Made by a program: the position numbers and the translations under genes. Source: Roseiarcus sp963794155 (GTDB taxonomy: Bacteria; Pseudomonadota; Alphaproteobacteria; Rhizobiales; Beijerinckiaceae). Taken from it: a stretch of DNA of 64,000 nt. Positions 39,050 through 48,000 of the stretch are shown in pieces. Location: positions 248,001 to 312,000 of the forward strand of contig CAWCCX010000013.1 in the NCBI GenBank assembly GCA_963794155.1. Direction: 5' to 3'. A model generated the notes under the pieces. The model did not search any database. It saw only the letters and a program-made list of their open reading frames with translations, and was not told where the DNA came from. Every line of letters starts with the position of its first letter. Position 1 is the stretch's first letter.

Positions 39050-39769
39050 TTATCGCTTCGAGTCGTCCCCTTCCGGCGGAATGACGAAGCCTGAGTTCGG
39101 CTCGATCCAGGCCATGTGGTCGCGGTAGGCGGTGACGCCCGGGGTGTTCTCGGCGATCACCTTGAGGCCGTCGCGCAGCCGCTCGTCGGTGATCGCCCCG
39201 CCGAAGGTGACGACGCCGTTGGCGACTTCGACGTGCACACTCGCGCGCGGCGCCCACTGGAGTTTGTCGAGCTCGCTCTGGATGGCGGCCTTGATCTCCG
39301 CGTCGGGATGGGGGGCGGCTGCGCCAGGTTGCGCAGCCAACAATCCCTTGAGGAGGTCCGAGCGTGAGATGACGCCGACGACGGTTTCGCCTCGAAGCAC
39401 CGGCAGCCGCTTAATGCGACGGTGGATCATCCGATCGACTGCCTCGCTGAGCTCGGCGTTTTCCCCAATCGTCTCGACCTCGCGGGTCATCACCTCGCCG
39501 GCCTTGCGCCCATGCTCGTGCGCATAGGCCTCGGCAAGTCGCCCGCTGCCGATGAGGAGTTCGAGCCAATGGGGGCGCTTTCGTTCGGCGCCGAGCTCGG
39601 CTCGGCGGAGGAGGTCGCCTTCGCTCAAGACCCCGATCAGCGCATGATCGGCGTCGAAGACGAAGAGCGCGCTCACTCGCGAACGCAACATCGTCTCGAC
39701 CGCCTCGGCGAGACTTGCGGTCTCGGCCACGCCGATCACGCCATAGGTCATCACGTCCCGAACCCGCAT
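39050..39769 (-). CDS. CBS-pair plus BON domain protein
   Basis: 239 aa. Two CBS domains (MRVRDVMTYGVIGVAETASLAEAV...DADHALIGVLSEGDLLRR, and EVMTREVETIGENAELSEAVDRMI...RLPVLRGETVVGVISRSDLLKGL) bind adenosyl nucleotides in characterised proteins. They are followed by a BON domain (IKAAIQSELDKLQWAPRASVHVEVANGVVTFGGAITDERLRDGLKVIAENTPGV). Proteins of this layout are common in Hyphomicrobiales; the function is unproven, perhaps energy or stress sensing. The ATG at 39769 is chosen because it starts the first CBS domain directly; the frame is open to 39898 with poor sequence. Confidence 0.9.
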   Translation of the reverse strand: MRVRDVMTYGVIGVAETASLAEAVETMLRSRVSALFVFDADHALIGVLSEGDLLRRAELGAERKRPHWLELLIGSGRLAEAYAHEHGRKAGEVMTREVETIGENAELSEAVDRMIHRRIKRLPVLRGETVVGVISRSDLLKGLLAAQPGAAAPHPDAEIKAAIQSELDKLQWAPRASVHVEVANGVVTFGGAITDERLRDGLKVIAENTPGVTAYRDHMAWIEPNSGFVIPPEGDDSKR

Positions 39770-39942
39770 TCTCTCGATCCTCGCGTGGACGCTGCCCTGG
39801 AAATGGACTGGGCGCCGCCGGCAGTAAGCGCCGCGGGGCCGGCAAGTGGCAAGTGCGAGCGGGCGAACACGGTTGCGACTGATGGCCGCGCCTGTCATTT
39901 GCTATTGGCTGGAACTTGCGCGTTAGGCCTGTGGGAGCAAGC

Positions 39943-40947
39943 ATGGCAAATCCGGTTGTCGTGGAGGCCACGCGCGGGAAAGCGATCGAATCCGCCCATC
40001 GCGGCGCTGGCGCCGTCGTGGACGCAGACGGCCGGCTCGTGATGGCCTTCGGCGATGCGGAGCGGGCGGTCTATCCGCGGTCGGCTATCAAGGCGCTGCA
40101 GGCTCTGCCGCTCATCGAGAGCGGCGCCGCTGACCGCCTGGGCCTGACCGACAAGGAGATAGCGCTTGCTTGCGCCTCCCACTCGGGCGGCGACGAGCAC
40201 GTTGCGACCGCGCGCGCGATGCTCGCCAAGGCCGGGCGCGACGAAGAGGTCCTCGAATGCGGCGTCCATTGGCCGCTCGGCGAGGATGAAGCGCGCGCGC
40301 TGGCGCGCTCGGGGAGAACGCCAAGTGCGCTGCACAACAACTGCTCGGGCAAGCACGCAGGCTTCGTTTGCGTGTGCTGCGCGATGGGCGTCGAGCCGGA
40401 GCACTACGTCGCGCCCGATCATGCCGTTCAGCGCGAGGTCGCCGCGGCGATCGCGGCGGTGACCGGCGTGGCCTTGAGCGAGGAGACGCGCGGAATCGAT
40501 GGCTGCGCGATTCCAACTTACGCCGTGCCATTGATCGCGCTCGCGCGAGGGTTCGCCCGGCTCGGAAGCGCCGAACGGCTTTCGCCCGCCCGCCGCAAAG
40601 CCGCGGCGCGGATCCGCTCGGCCGTCGCCGCCCATCCCTCGACGGTCGCCGGAAGAGGCCGTTTCGACACCGAGATCATGAGCCTGCTTGGCGCGCGCGC
40701 CTTCACCAAGGGCGGCGCCGAAGGGGTCTTCTGCGCTGCACTGCCCGAAGCCGGACTCGGACTCGCGGTCAAGGCCGACGATGGGGGAGGCCGCGCGGCG
40801 CAAGTCATGATCGCCGCGCTGATCCAGCGCTTCGGCGGCTTCGACGACGGGACGGCGGCGCGCCTTCAGCCTTTTATCTCGCTGCGGCTCTTGAACTGGA
40901 ACGGCGCCGAGGTCGGCCGCCTGCGTCCCGCAGGTCCGCTCGCGTGA
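39943..40947 (+). CDS. Asparaginase (AnsA/Rhizobium asparaginase II family)
   Basis: 334-aa amidohydrolase that deaminates L-asparagine to aspartate. This is the Rhizobium etli asparaginase II family, distinct from bacterial type I/II. Features: ESAHRGAGAVVDADGRLVMAFGD, YPRSAIKALQALP (Ser/Lys pair), CASHSGGDEHV, LHNNCSGKHAGFVCVC and GIDGCAIPTYAVPL. The ATG at 39943 begins MANPVVVEATRG; the longer frame starts at 39916. Confidence 0.9.
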   Translation: MANPVVVEATRGKAIESAHRGAGAVVDADGRLVMAFGDAERAVYPRSAIKALQALPLIESGAADRLGLTDKEIALACASHSGGDEHVATARAMLAKAGRDEEVLECGVHWPLGEDEARALARSGRTPSALHNNCSGKHAGFVCVCCAMGVEPEHYVAPDHAVQREVAAAIAAVTGVALSEETRGIDGCAIPTYAVPLIALARGFARLGSAERLSPARRKAAARIRSAVAAHPSTVAGRGRFDTEIMSLLGARAFTKGGAEGVFCAALPEAGLGLAVKADDGGGRAAQVMIAALIQRFGGFDDGTAARLQPFISLRLLNWNGAEVGRLRPAGPLA

Positions 40948-40958
40948 GGGGCGATTCG

Positions 40959-41870
40959 ATGGTTGTCCAGACGAGGGATGGAACGACGGCGGCATCGGCG
41001 ATCAAGGCCAAGGTCAAAGGCGAGCCCTGCCGCGCGGTCCCCGGCCGCCGCGGGGGACGGCGGCTCCGGCTCATCGCGTGGGCGGGTCTTGCTCTCTCGT
41101 GCGCCGCAAGCCCGGCGCGCGCCGCCGACCCTTGCGCCGACAAAGCGGTCGCGGTCGCGGAGCTTCGCCAAGGCGACGAATATCAGGCGGCGGCGCTGCT
41201 GTTTTCGGTCGTGCGGCTCGGCTGCGAGCGCGAAGCGCGGGCTCTCATCGATCGGGGCGCGGCGGTCGACGCCCGGGACCGCGAAGGCGCGACCGCGCTT
41301 GGCCGGGCCGCTCAGGCGGGCAAGACAGCGGTCGCGACGCTGCTGATCGACAGGGGCGCAAACGTCAATGCGCGCGCCGTCGACGGATCGACGCCTTTGT
41401 TCTACGCCGCCGAGGCCGACCGCGCCGCAATGGCGCGCCTCCTCATCGATCGCGGCGCCGATCCCAACCTGCCGGGACGGAAGCGCGTGCGCCCGCTCGC
41501 CGCCGCCGCCTACAACGGTTCGGCGGAGAGCGCCGAATTGCTGCTCAAGCGCGGCGCCGACCCGAACGCGATCGACGACGAAGGCAAGAGCGCGATAGTC
41601 TACGCCGCCGGCCGCGCCTATGCGCCGATCGTCGCCCTCATGATTGCGGCGGGCGTCGACGTCAACCGTCGATACGCCCATGGCCTCACCGCACTGATGT
41701 GGGCGGCCGGGCATGACGCGTCGGCGGGCGTCGACGACGTCGAGGCGACGCTCAAACTCCTCATCGACCGCGGCGCCGATTTGCGCCTCAAGGACGACCG
41801 CGGCAAGACGGCCGCCGACATCGCCCGCGGGCTCGGAGATGAGCGGGCGGCGAAGGCGCTGGAGCAATAG
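40959..41870 (+). CDS. Secreted/periplasmic ankyrin-repeat protein
   Basis: 303 aa. A basic N-terminus and hydrophobic segment (RLRLIAWAGLALSCAASPARA) form a signal peptide, with cleavage likely after ARA. The mature part has about five ankyrin repeats (for example EARALIDRGAAVDARDREGATALGRAAQAG, ATLLIDRGANVNARAVDGSTPL and LLLKRGADPNAIDDEGKSAI). Cys residues near the mature start (DPCADKA, LGCERE) may form a disulfide. It follows the asparaginase gene by 11 bp and is probably cotranscribed. Protein-protein interaction role is inferred from the fold. Confidence 0.88.
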   Translation: MVVQTRDGTTAASAIKAKVKGEPCRAVPGRRGGRRLRLIAWAGLALSCAASPARAADPCADKAVAVAELRQGDEYQAAALLFSVVRLGCEREARALIDRGAAVDARDREGATALGRAAQAGKTAVATLLIDRGANVNARAVDGSTPLFYAAEADRAAMARLLIDRGADPNLPGRKRVRPLAAAAYNGSAESAELLLKRGADPNAIDDEGKSAIVYAAGRAYAPIVALMIAAGVDVNRRYAHGLTALMWAAGHDASAGVDDVEATLKLLIDRGADLRLKDDRGKTAADIARGLGDERAAKALEQ

Positions 41871-41957
41871 GGCGCAAAGGTGCGCCATCATTGGCAAGGA
41901 CGCGGGCTGGTCGCCTTGCCGTCGCGGGAGTCGTCGTGGGCGCGCGTGGCTCGCCGT

Positions 41958-42518
41958 TCACAAGCCGGCAAGATAATTGGCTATCGCGGCGAGCTGGTCG
42001 GGCGTGACGGTGTTCATCAGGTCGGACATGCCAGGATTGTTCGCGCGCGTATGGTCGCGGAAATCCGTCATTGTCTTGAACAGGTAACCATGCACTTGCC
42101 CGGCGAGGCGAGGCACGGATGAATCGCCCTGAAACTCTTCGAGATGGCAGCTCGTGCAGACGACCGACTTGATCGCCGTCATCGCGACCGCGACGTCGGC
42201 CTTAGAAGCCGAGGGCGCGCTCGTGTTCGGCCACGGCTTGGCGGCGAAATATTCGGCGAGCGCGAGCGCGTCTTCCTTCACCAGTCCCTGAGCGATCGGC
42301 GTCATGCGATCGTCCTTGCGCGCGCCCTTCTGGAAATCGCGGAACTGGAGGTAGAGGTAGCCTGCATTCTGGCCCCAGATGATCGGGATCGACTTGTCAT
42401 CCGGGACCCCTTTGGCGCCGTGGCACGCGCCGCAGAGCACCGCCTTGTCCTCGATCGTATCCGCCCAGGCGGCGGTTGCGCCAGGCAGGAGCGCGGCTGC
42501 GACAGCGAAACGCAACAT
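41958..42518 (-). CDS. Diheme class I cytochrome c (c4/c553-like)
   Basis: 186-aa periplasmic cytochrome. Signal peptide MLRFAVAAALLPGATAAWA, then heme motifs CGACH and CTSCH, each with downstream axial Met candidates (DDRMTPIAQGL; NNPGMSDLM). It lies downstream of the PQQ dehydrogenase on the same strand, separated by a terminator hairpin, and is the natural electron acceptor or a downstream carrier for it. The ATG at 42518 gives a direct signal peptide; the frame extends to 42584 but that part overlaps the terminator region. Confidence 0.9.
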   Translation of the reverse strand: MLRFAVAAALLPGATAAWADTIEDKAVLCGACHGAKGVPDDKSIPIIWGQNAGYLYLQFRDFQKGARKDDRMTPIAQGLVKEDALALAEYFAAKPWPNTSAPSASKADVAVAMTAIKSVVCTSCHLEEFQGDSSVPRLAGQVHGYLFKTMTDFRDHTRANNPGMSDLMNTVTPDQLAAIANYLAGL

Positions 42519-42582
42519 CCAATGATTCCCTCGCGCGCCAACATCGCGCTCATTTGCGCGCCGGGTCGTCATGAGGTCAAAC

Positions 42583-42617
42583 AAAAAAGGCCGCTCCGCT
42601 CGTCGAGCGAAGCGGCC
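42583..42617 (-). terminator. Rho-independent terminator of the PQQ dehydrogenase gene
   Basis: On the minus strand a 14-bp stem with one mismatch (GGCCGCTTCGCTCG / CGAGCGGAGCGGCC, bases 42617-42589) is followed by TTTTTT at 42588-42583. It starts 15 bp after the corrected stop codon of the dehydrogenase. Confidence 0.9.
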
Positions 42618-42632
42618 TTGAGGCGCGAAGCG

Positions 42633-44373
42633 TCACTCGATCGTGAAGGCGATGATGTTGTTGCCGCGCTTGGAGTTCGATCTGGGCGTTGCCGCCCGAG
42701 CCGACGACGACGTACTGCTTACCGCCGACCTCATACGAAGACGGGGGCGCATTGACGCCCGCGCCAGTCTGGAACTGCCAGAGCACCTTGCCGTTGGCCG
42801 TGTCGTAGGCTTTGAACCAGCCATTGGCTTCGCCAGTGAAGAGAAGCCCGCCAGCGGTAGCGAGAGAGCCGCCGATCATCGGCTCCGGCGTCTTGACCTG
42901 CCAGGCGATCTTTCCGTTGTTGTAGTCGACCGCGGTGACATTGCCGAAGCTCTCCTCGCCGGGGATGACCGTGAAGGCGCCGCCGAGCCATAGCTTCCCG
43001 TCCGGATAAGGGGCGCTGGCGACCGTATAGGTCATTGGCTGATGCAGGTTGATCGCGAAAGCCATGTTGTGAGCCGGGTCGGTCGAGAGCGGCGACCATT
43101 CGACGCCTCCGTTCGCGCCCGGGAACATCCGGGCCGAATTCGGATCGAGCGGCGCGGTCGGCGTCGGCAGCGTCCACCGTCCCTTCTGATCCACCATCGG
43201 GTCGGAGAACCTGATGAGGCTGCAGTCCTTGCGATCGTGCACGTAGACGTAACCTGTCTTGCCGGCGTGCATGACGGCCGGAATCATCTTGCCCGACTTG
43301 TCCGCTGCGTTGACGAGCACAGTCGGGCTCACGGCGTCGAGGTCCCACACGTCATGCGGAATGTATTGAAAGTGGCAGACGTACTTGCCAGTGTCGAGAT
43401 CGAGTGAGATGAGGGAGTCGGTGTAGAGATTGTCGCCGGGGCGGATCGCGCCGTCGAGATCGGGCGAGGGGTTGCCGACAACGAAGTAGATGCGCTTCGC
43501 CGCCAGATCGACCGAGGGGTTCTGCCACACCCCGCCGCCCAGCGTCTTGTAGGGGTCGCCGTTCTTGGCCAGCGCCGCCTTCTCCGCGTCGATGTCGCGA
43601 TGTTCATCGCGGCCCGTGGCGTCCTTGGTCGCCCAAACGCCGACGGAGTTCTCGGGGATGGTGTCGAAACTCCAGATCAGCTTGCCATCCTTGGCGTCAT
43701 AGGCCTTGACGAAACCGCGGATGCCATACTCGCCGCCGTTCGTGCCGATGAGGATTTTGCCGTCGACGGCGGTCGGGGCCATCGTCTCGCTGTAGCCCTT
43801 CTCGGGATCGCCGACCTGTTGCGACCAAACCTCGCTGCCGGTCTTCGCGTCGAGCGCGACGAGCTTGGCGTCGAGGGTGCCGACATAGACCTTGTCCTCA
43901 TAGACGGCGACGCCACGGTTGTTCGGGCCGCAGCAGAAGGTCGTCACCGGGCCGAGCTTGGGCTTGTAATGCCAGATTTGGGCGCCGGTCTTGGCGTCGA
44001 GCGCGTAGACATGGCTGAATGACGTGGTGACGTACATGACGCCGTCGACGATGATCGGCGAGGTCTCCATCAACTCTTTGACCTCGGTCGAGAAGATCCA
44101 GGCCGGGTGCAGATGGCCGACGTTGCCGCGGTTGATCTGCCCATTCGGATAGAAGCGGGTCTGCTCGTAGTTGGCGTTGGTGAGAAGGAAATTCGCCCCA
44201 TCTTTGTGGGCATTGCTGAGTTGCTGCTGCGAGACCGGCGTGATCGCCGCGGTCGCGGCCATCGCGTTCATCCCTGCCTTGACCTCCTGCTGCGCATTCG
44301 CCGCCCCGGCGGCTACAATCCCAGCAACGCAGATGGACCCAAGCAAAAGCGATTTATTGACGACTTTGGTCAT
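42633..44373 (-). CDS. PQQ-dependent alcohol dehydrogenase, lanthanide-type (frameshifted near the 3' end)
   Basis: Periplasmic quinoprotein, 579 aa when corrected, with a cleaved signal peptide (SLLLGSICVAGIVAAGAANA). The eight-bladed propeller is seen in repeated W-motifs (LDAKTGAQIWHYKPK and similar). PQQ site: the adjacent Cys pair FCCGPNNRG and the catalytic Asp in HDVWDLDAVSP. The extra Asp two residues on (WDLD) is the hallmark of lanthanide-dependent enzymes (XoxF, PedH). At 42673-42678 one extra base (GAGTTC for GAGTC) shifts the last 14 codons. Corrected, the end is IDSKRGNNIIAFTIE then TGA, as in homologues; uncorrected, the protein would be coded by the terminator. ATG 44373 follows GGGAGGGAAC. 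Confidence 0.92.
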
Positions 44374-44643
44374 CGATGTTCCCTCCCTGACCAGGACATC
44401 TTGGCGTGAAGACCGGGAATCCGCAAGCAAATGGACCAGGAATTTTTCCCATTTTTATACTGATCATCCGATAGGCAATGGCTATCATTTGGTCGACTTC
44501 CGATTTGGCGGCCGGCGTGAGGTTGGCCGGTCGGGCGCGCGGCGCGGCGCGGCGCAGAACGTTTGATTTTCGCGCGCGACAAAAGTTCTCAAATGCGCTA
44601 GTGGACGGAGTCGTGAGAGCCAGGCCCTGGGGGGCGATTCAAT

Positions 44644-45678
44644 TTGACGTCACATTCCAGGTCCGCGCGGTTCAGAGTCAACCGTCCGAAGGTCTATGAC
44701 CGGTTGAGCGCGGACGACGTCCTCGGCGCGCTGAGGCGAATGCACCGCATTCGCCGGTTCGAAGAAGCGGCCGAAGATTCATACATCCGCGGCTTGAGCT
44801 ACGGCACGATGCACCTGTCGATCGGGCAGGAGGCGACGGCGGTCGGCGCGTGCATGCCGCTCAAGGACGCCGATTGCATCACCTCGACCCATCGCGGCCA
44901 CGGTCATTGCATCGCCAAGGGCGCCGAGCTCAAGCCGATGTTCGCCGAGTTCCTGGGCCGCGAGGGCGGATACTGCAAGGGTCGCGGCGGCTCGATGCAC
45001 ATCGCCGAGCCGGCAAAAGGCAATCTCGGCGCCAACGGCATCGTCGGCGGCGGCCTGCCGATCGCGGTCGGCGCCGCGCTCAGCGCCAAGAAGCGGCGAA
45101 CCGGCGCAGTGGCGCTGGCGTTCTTCGGCGACGGGGCCAACAACGAGGGCGCCTTTCACGAGGCGCTCAATCTCGCCTCGATCTGGAAGCTGCCGGTGAT
45201 CTTCCTCTGCGAGAACAATCAATATGCGATGTCGATGTCGATGGCCCGCGCGACCGCGGTCGCCAATGTCGCCGACCGCGCGAGCGCCTATGCGATTCCG
45301 GGCGTCATCGTCGACGGCAACGATTTCGCCGCCGTGGCTGAGGCTTCGTTTGCGGCGACGGATCGGGCGCGGGCGGGCCAGGGGCCGACGCTGATCGAGG
45401 CCAAGACCTATCGCACCCGCGGCCATTCCCGTTCCGACCGCAATCGCTATCGTTCACGCGAGGAGATCGACGAATGGAAGGCGCGCGATCCGATCGCGCG
45501 CTTCGAGGCGGAGATGGTCGCGCTCGGGTTTGCGACCGAGGCGCAGGTCGCGGCGATCGCGGCCGAAGTCGAGAAGGAAATGGCCGAAGCCGCGGCCGAG
45601 GCGAGCGCGAGCCCGTGGCCGGCGGTCGCCGATGTCATGCGCGACGTCTATTCGCCCGCCGAAGACGCGCGTCCGTGA
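44644..45678 (+). CDS. acoA: E1 alpha subunit of an acetoin/pyruvate dehydrogenase-type complex
   Basis: Thiamine-diphosphate subunit, up to 344 aa. ThDP-binding motif GDGANNEGAFHEALNLASIWKLPVIFLCENN, the substrate channel GRGGSMHIAEP and the phosphorylation-loop-like YRTRGHSRSDRNRYR are all typical. The first possible start is TTG at 44644; the conserved part begins only at YDRLSADDVLGALRRMHRIRRFEE, so the start is unsure. E1 beta follows with a 4-bp overlap. The choice between acetoin, pyruvate and other 2-oxoacids rests on the AcoC-like third gene and is inference. Confidence 0.88.
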   Translation: MTSHSRSARFRVNRPKVYDRLSADDVLGALRRMHRIRRFEEAAEDSYIRGLSYGTMHLSIGQEATAVGACMPLKDADCITSTHRGHGHCIAKGAELKPMFAEFLGREGGYCKGRGGSMHIAEPAKGNLGANGIVGGGLPIAVGAALSAKKRRTGAVALAFFGDGANNEGAFHEALNLASIWKLPVIFLCENNQYAMSMSMARATAVANVADRASAYAIPGVIVDGNDFAAVAEASFAATDRARAGQGPTLIEAKTYRTRGHSRSDRNRYRSREEIDEWKARDPIARFEAEMVALGFATEAQVAAIAAEVEKEMAEAAAEASASPWPAVADVMRDVYSPAEDARP

Positions 45679-46667
45679 GCGCTCGCGAACTCTCCTACGC
45701 GGAAGCGATCCGCGAAGCGCTCGCCATTGCGCTCGAGCGCGACGAGCGGGTGTTCCTGATGGGGGAGGACATCGGCGTCTATGGAGGCGCCTTCCAGGTG
45801 ACCGGCGATCTCGTCGAGCGCTTCGGCGAGGAGCGGGTCATGGATACGCCGATCTCGGAACTCGGCGGAGCCGGGGTCGCGGTCGGCGCCGCCCTGACCG
45901 GAATGCGCCCGGTGTACGAATTCCAGTTCTCCGATTTTTCGATGCTGGCGATGGAGCAGATCGTCAATCAGGCCGCGAAGCTTCGCTACATGCTGGGCGG
46001 GGCGGTCAGTGTCCCGGTCGTCTTCCGCATGCCGACCGGCTCCGGGCTCGGCGGCGCTGCGCAGCACAGCCAGAGCATCGAAGCCTGGTACGCCCATGTC
46101 CCGGGCCTGAAGGTCGTCGAGCCGTCGACGCCCGAAGACGTCAAAGGCATGCTGCTCGCCGCGATCAGGGACCCCGACCCGGTGATCGTGTTCGAGCACA
46201 AGCTGCTCTACAAGCTGAAAGGCCCGACGCCCGAGGGCTACTACGAGACGCCGCTCGACCGGGCGGTCGTCAGGCGCGAAGGCCGCGATCTCACCATCGT
46301 TGCGACCGCCATCATGGTCCATCGCGCGCTCGAGGCGGCGGAGATTGTGGCCGGAGACGGGATCGAGGCCGAGGTGATCGACCTTCGCTCTCTCAGGCCG
46401 ATCAACGAAGACGCGATCGTGGCCAGCGTCAAGCGGACCGGGCGGCTGCTCGCGGTCTACGAGGGCGTCAAGACGCTCGGCATCGGGGCGGAAATCTCGG
46501 CCATCGTCGCCGAGAGCGAGGCCTTCGACTATCTCGACGCGCCGATCATGCGGCTCGGCGGCGTCGAGGCGCCGATCCCGTACAGCCCGGTGCTGGAGAA
46601 GGCGGCCGTTCCGCAAATCGACGACATTGTCGCGGCGGCGCGGCGTCTGGCGCTGACCGAGGTCTGA
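45675..46667 (+). CDS. acoB: E1 beta subunit of an acetoin/pyruvate dehydrogenase-type complex
   Basis: 330-aa transketolase-like subunit paired with the gene upstream. LSYAEAIREALAIALERDERVFLMGEDIGVYGGAFQVT, TPISELGGAGVAVGAALTGMRPV and HSQSIEAWYAHVPGLKVV are conserved E1 beta segments. The GTG at 45675 overlaps the acoA-like stop (GTGA), which sets the start; the frame is open upstream but out of register with acoA. Confidence 0.92.
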   Translation: MSARELSYAEAIREALAIALERDERVFLMGEDIGVYGGAFQVTGDLVERFGEERVMDTPISELGGAGVAVGAALTGMRPVYEFQFSDFSMLAMEQIVNQAAKLRYMLGGAVSVPVVFRMPTGSGLGGAAQHSQSIEAWYAHVPGLKVVEPSTPEDVKGMLLAAIRDPDPVIVFEHKLLYKLKGPTPEGYYETPLDRAVVRREGRDLTIVATAIMVHRALEAAEIVAGDGIEAEVIDLRSLRPINEDAIVASVKRTGRLLAVYEGVKTLGIGAEISAIVAESEAFDYLDAPIMRLGGVEAPIPYSPVLEKAAVPQIDDIVAAARRLALTEV

Positions 46668-46668
46668 C

Positions 46669-48000
46669 ATGGCGGTCGAGATCGTCATGCCGCGGGTCGA
46701 CATGGATATGAGCTCGGGCCGGATGGGCCGCTGGCATGCGGCCGAAGGCGCCCATGTCGTCAAGGGAGCGACGCTGTTCGAGATCGAGACCGACAAGGCG
46801 GCGATGGAGGTCGACGCGCCGGCCTCGGGCGTGCTCAAGTTCGTCGCGGCGTTGGAAGGCGACGTGCTGCCGGTCGGCGCCTGCATCGGCTGGATCGTCG
46901 CCGAGGGCGAGAGCTTCGCGCCGCCGGCGGGTGCGAGCCCGCCTGCCCCCTCACCCCGGCCCTCTCCCCGAGGGAGAGGGGGCGCTGCGTCGCCGCCGGC
47001 GACCCCTTCTCCCACTGGGAGAAGGTGGCGCGATAGGGCGTCCGGAAGGACGCCCGTCCTTTCGGACGGGCTATTGGCGCCGGATGAGGGCGCGCGCCCG
47101 CGCGCGACCCCCGCCGCTCGCCGGATCGCGCGGGAGCGCGGATTGCGGCTGGAGAGCGTGAGCGGCTCAGGGCCGCACGGCCGCGTCCAACGGCGCGACA
47201 TCGAGGCGTCGGCGGCTCGCGCGTCCGCCGTCGCGAACGTGCATCGCTTGTGGCTTGCGCGAGGCGAGGGCGCGCCGATCGTGTTCCTGCACGGGTTCGG
47301 CGCCGATCTCAACGGCTGGCGGCCGGCGCATCGTCTGCTCCCGGAGACCCGTCCGGCGCTGGCGATCGACCTGCCCGGCCACGGTCTCACCCCGCTCGGC
47401 GAGGAGGCGAGCTTCGCGGCGCTGGTCGAAGCGGCGCGCGCGGCGCTGGCGGAGGAGGGGGTCGGAGAAGCGCATCTTGTCGGCCACTCGCTCGGCGGCG
47501 CGGTCGCCGCCGCGCTTTCGCATGAGCCCGGCGTCAAGACGCTGTCGCTCCTGCTGATCGCGCCGGCAGGGCTCGGCGAGGAGGTCAACGCGGCCTTCTT
47601 CGACGGCTATCTCCAGGCCGATGCCGAGGCCGCCCTGACGCCTTGGCTGCATATGCTGGTGGTCGACCCCACGGCGCTGGGCTCGGCTCTCGCCAGGACC
47701 ACGCTGCGCCAGCGCAAGGAGCGGCCGCTGGTCGCCGAGCAAAGGCGATTGGCCGGAGCCTTGTTTGCCGGCAGCCGACAGGCGATCGACATCCGCGGCC
47801 ATCTCGCCGCGCCCGTGGCGCCGACCAAGATCGTGATCGGGCTTGAGGACCGGATAACGCCGGCTCATCACGCCGAGGGCTTGAGCGGCCTGATCGCGCT
47901 GCACCGCTTTCCCCGCATCGGCCACATGCCGCATCTCGAAGCCCGCCACGAGGTCGCGAGGCTGATCGAGGAGCTGGCGAGGACGGCGACGCCGGCTTAG
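46669..48000 (+). CDS. acoC: AcoC-like E2: lipoyl domain, E3-binding domain, alpha/beta hydrolase
   Basis: 443 aa. Residues 1-80 are a lipoyl domain (ETDKAAMEVDAPASG with the lipoyl Lys). A linker at about 85-145 contains an inserted palindromic element (46960-47067). A peripheral-subunit-binding domain follows (RATPAARRIARERGLRLESVSGSGPHGRV), then an alpha/beta hydrolase (FLHGFGADLNGW, nucleophile VGHSLGGAVAA, acid near IGLEDRITP, His in RIGHMPHLEA). The usual acyltransferase domain with HxxxDG is absent, as in AcoC of acetoin dehydrogenases, where the hydrolase-like domain takes its place. It starts 1 bp after acoB's stop. No E3 gene adjoins. Confidence 0.9.
   Translation: MAVEIVMPRVDMDMSSGRMGRWHAAEGAHVVKGATLFEIETDKAAMEVDAPASGVLKFVAALEGDVLPVGACIGWIVAEGESFAPPAGASPPAPSPRPSPRGRGGAASPPATPSPTGRRWRDRASGRTPVLSDGLLAPDEGARPRATPAARRIARERGLRLESVSGSGPHGRVQRRDIEASAARASAVANVHRLWLARGEGAPIVFLHGFGADLNGWRPAHRLLPETRPALAIDLPGHGLTPLGEEASFAALVEAARAALAEEGVGEAHLVGHSLGGAVAAALSHEPGVKTLSLLLIAPAGLGEEVNAAFFDGYLQADAEAALTPWLHMLVVDPTALGSALARTTLRQRKERPLVAEQRRLAGALFAGSRQAIDIRGHLAAPVAPTKIVIGLEDRITPAHHAEGLSGLIALHRFPRIGHMPHLEARHEVARLIEELARTATPA
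46960..47067. repeat. Three consecutive hairpins inserted in a coding linker
   Basis: Three inverted repeats follow one another: CCCTCTCCC/GGGAGAGGG (46960-46980, loop CGA); CCTTCTCCC/GGGAGAAGG (47005-47025, loop ACT); and GTCCGGAAGGACG/CGTCCTTTCGGAC (47040-47067, one mismatch, loop CC). The segment is translated in frame as a Pro/Ser/Arg/Gly-rich stretch between two domains of the AcoC-like protein. Such CCCTCTCCC...GGGAGAGGG palindromes are usually intergenic repeats in proteobacteria. Confidence 0.88.

Noticed and set aside
45648..47588. 646-codon minus-strand frame
   Set aside because: Shadow of the acoB- and acoC-like genes; no recognisable protein features.
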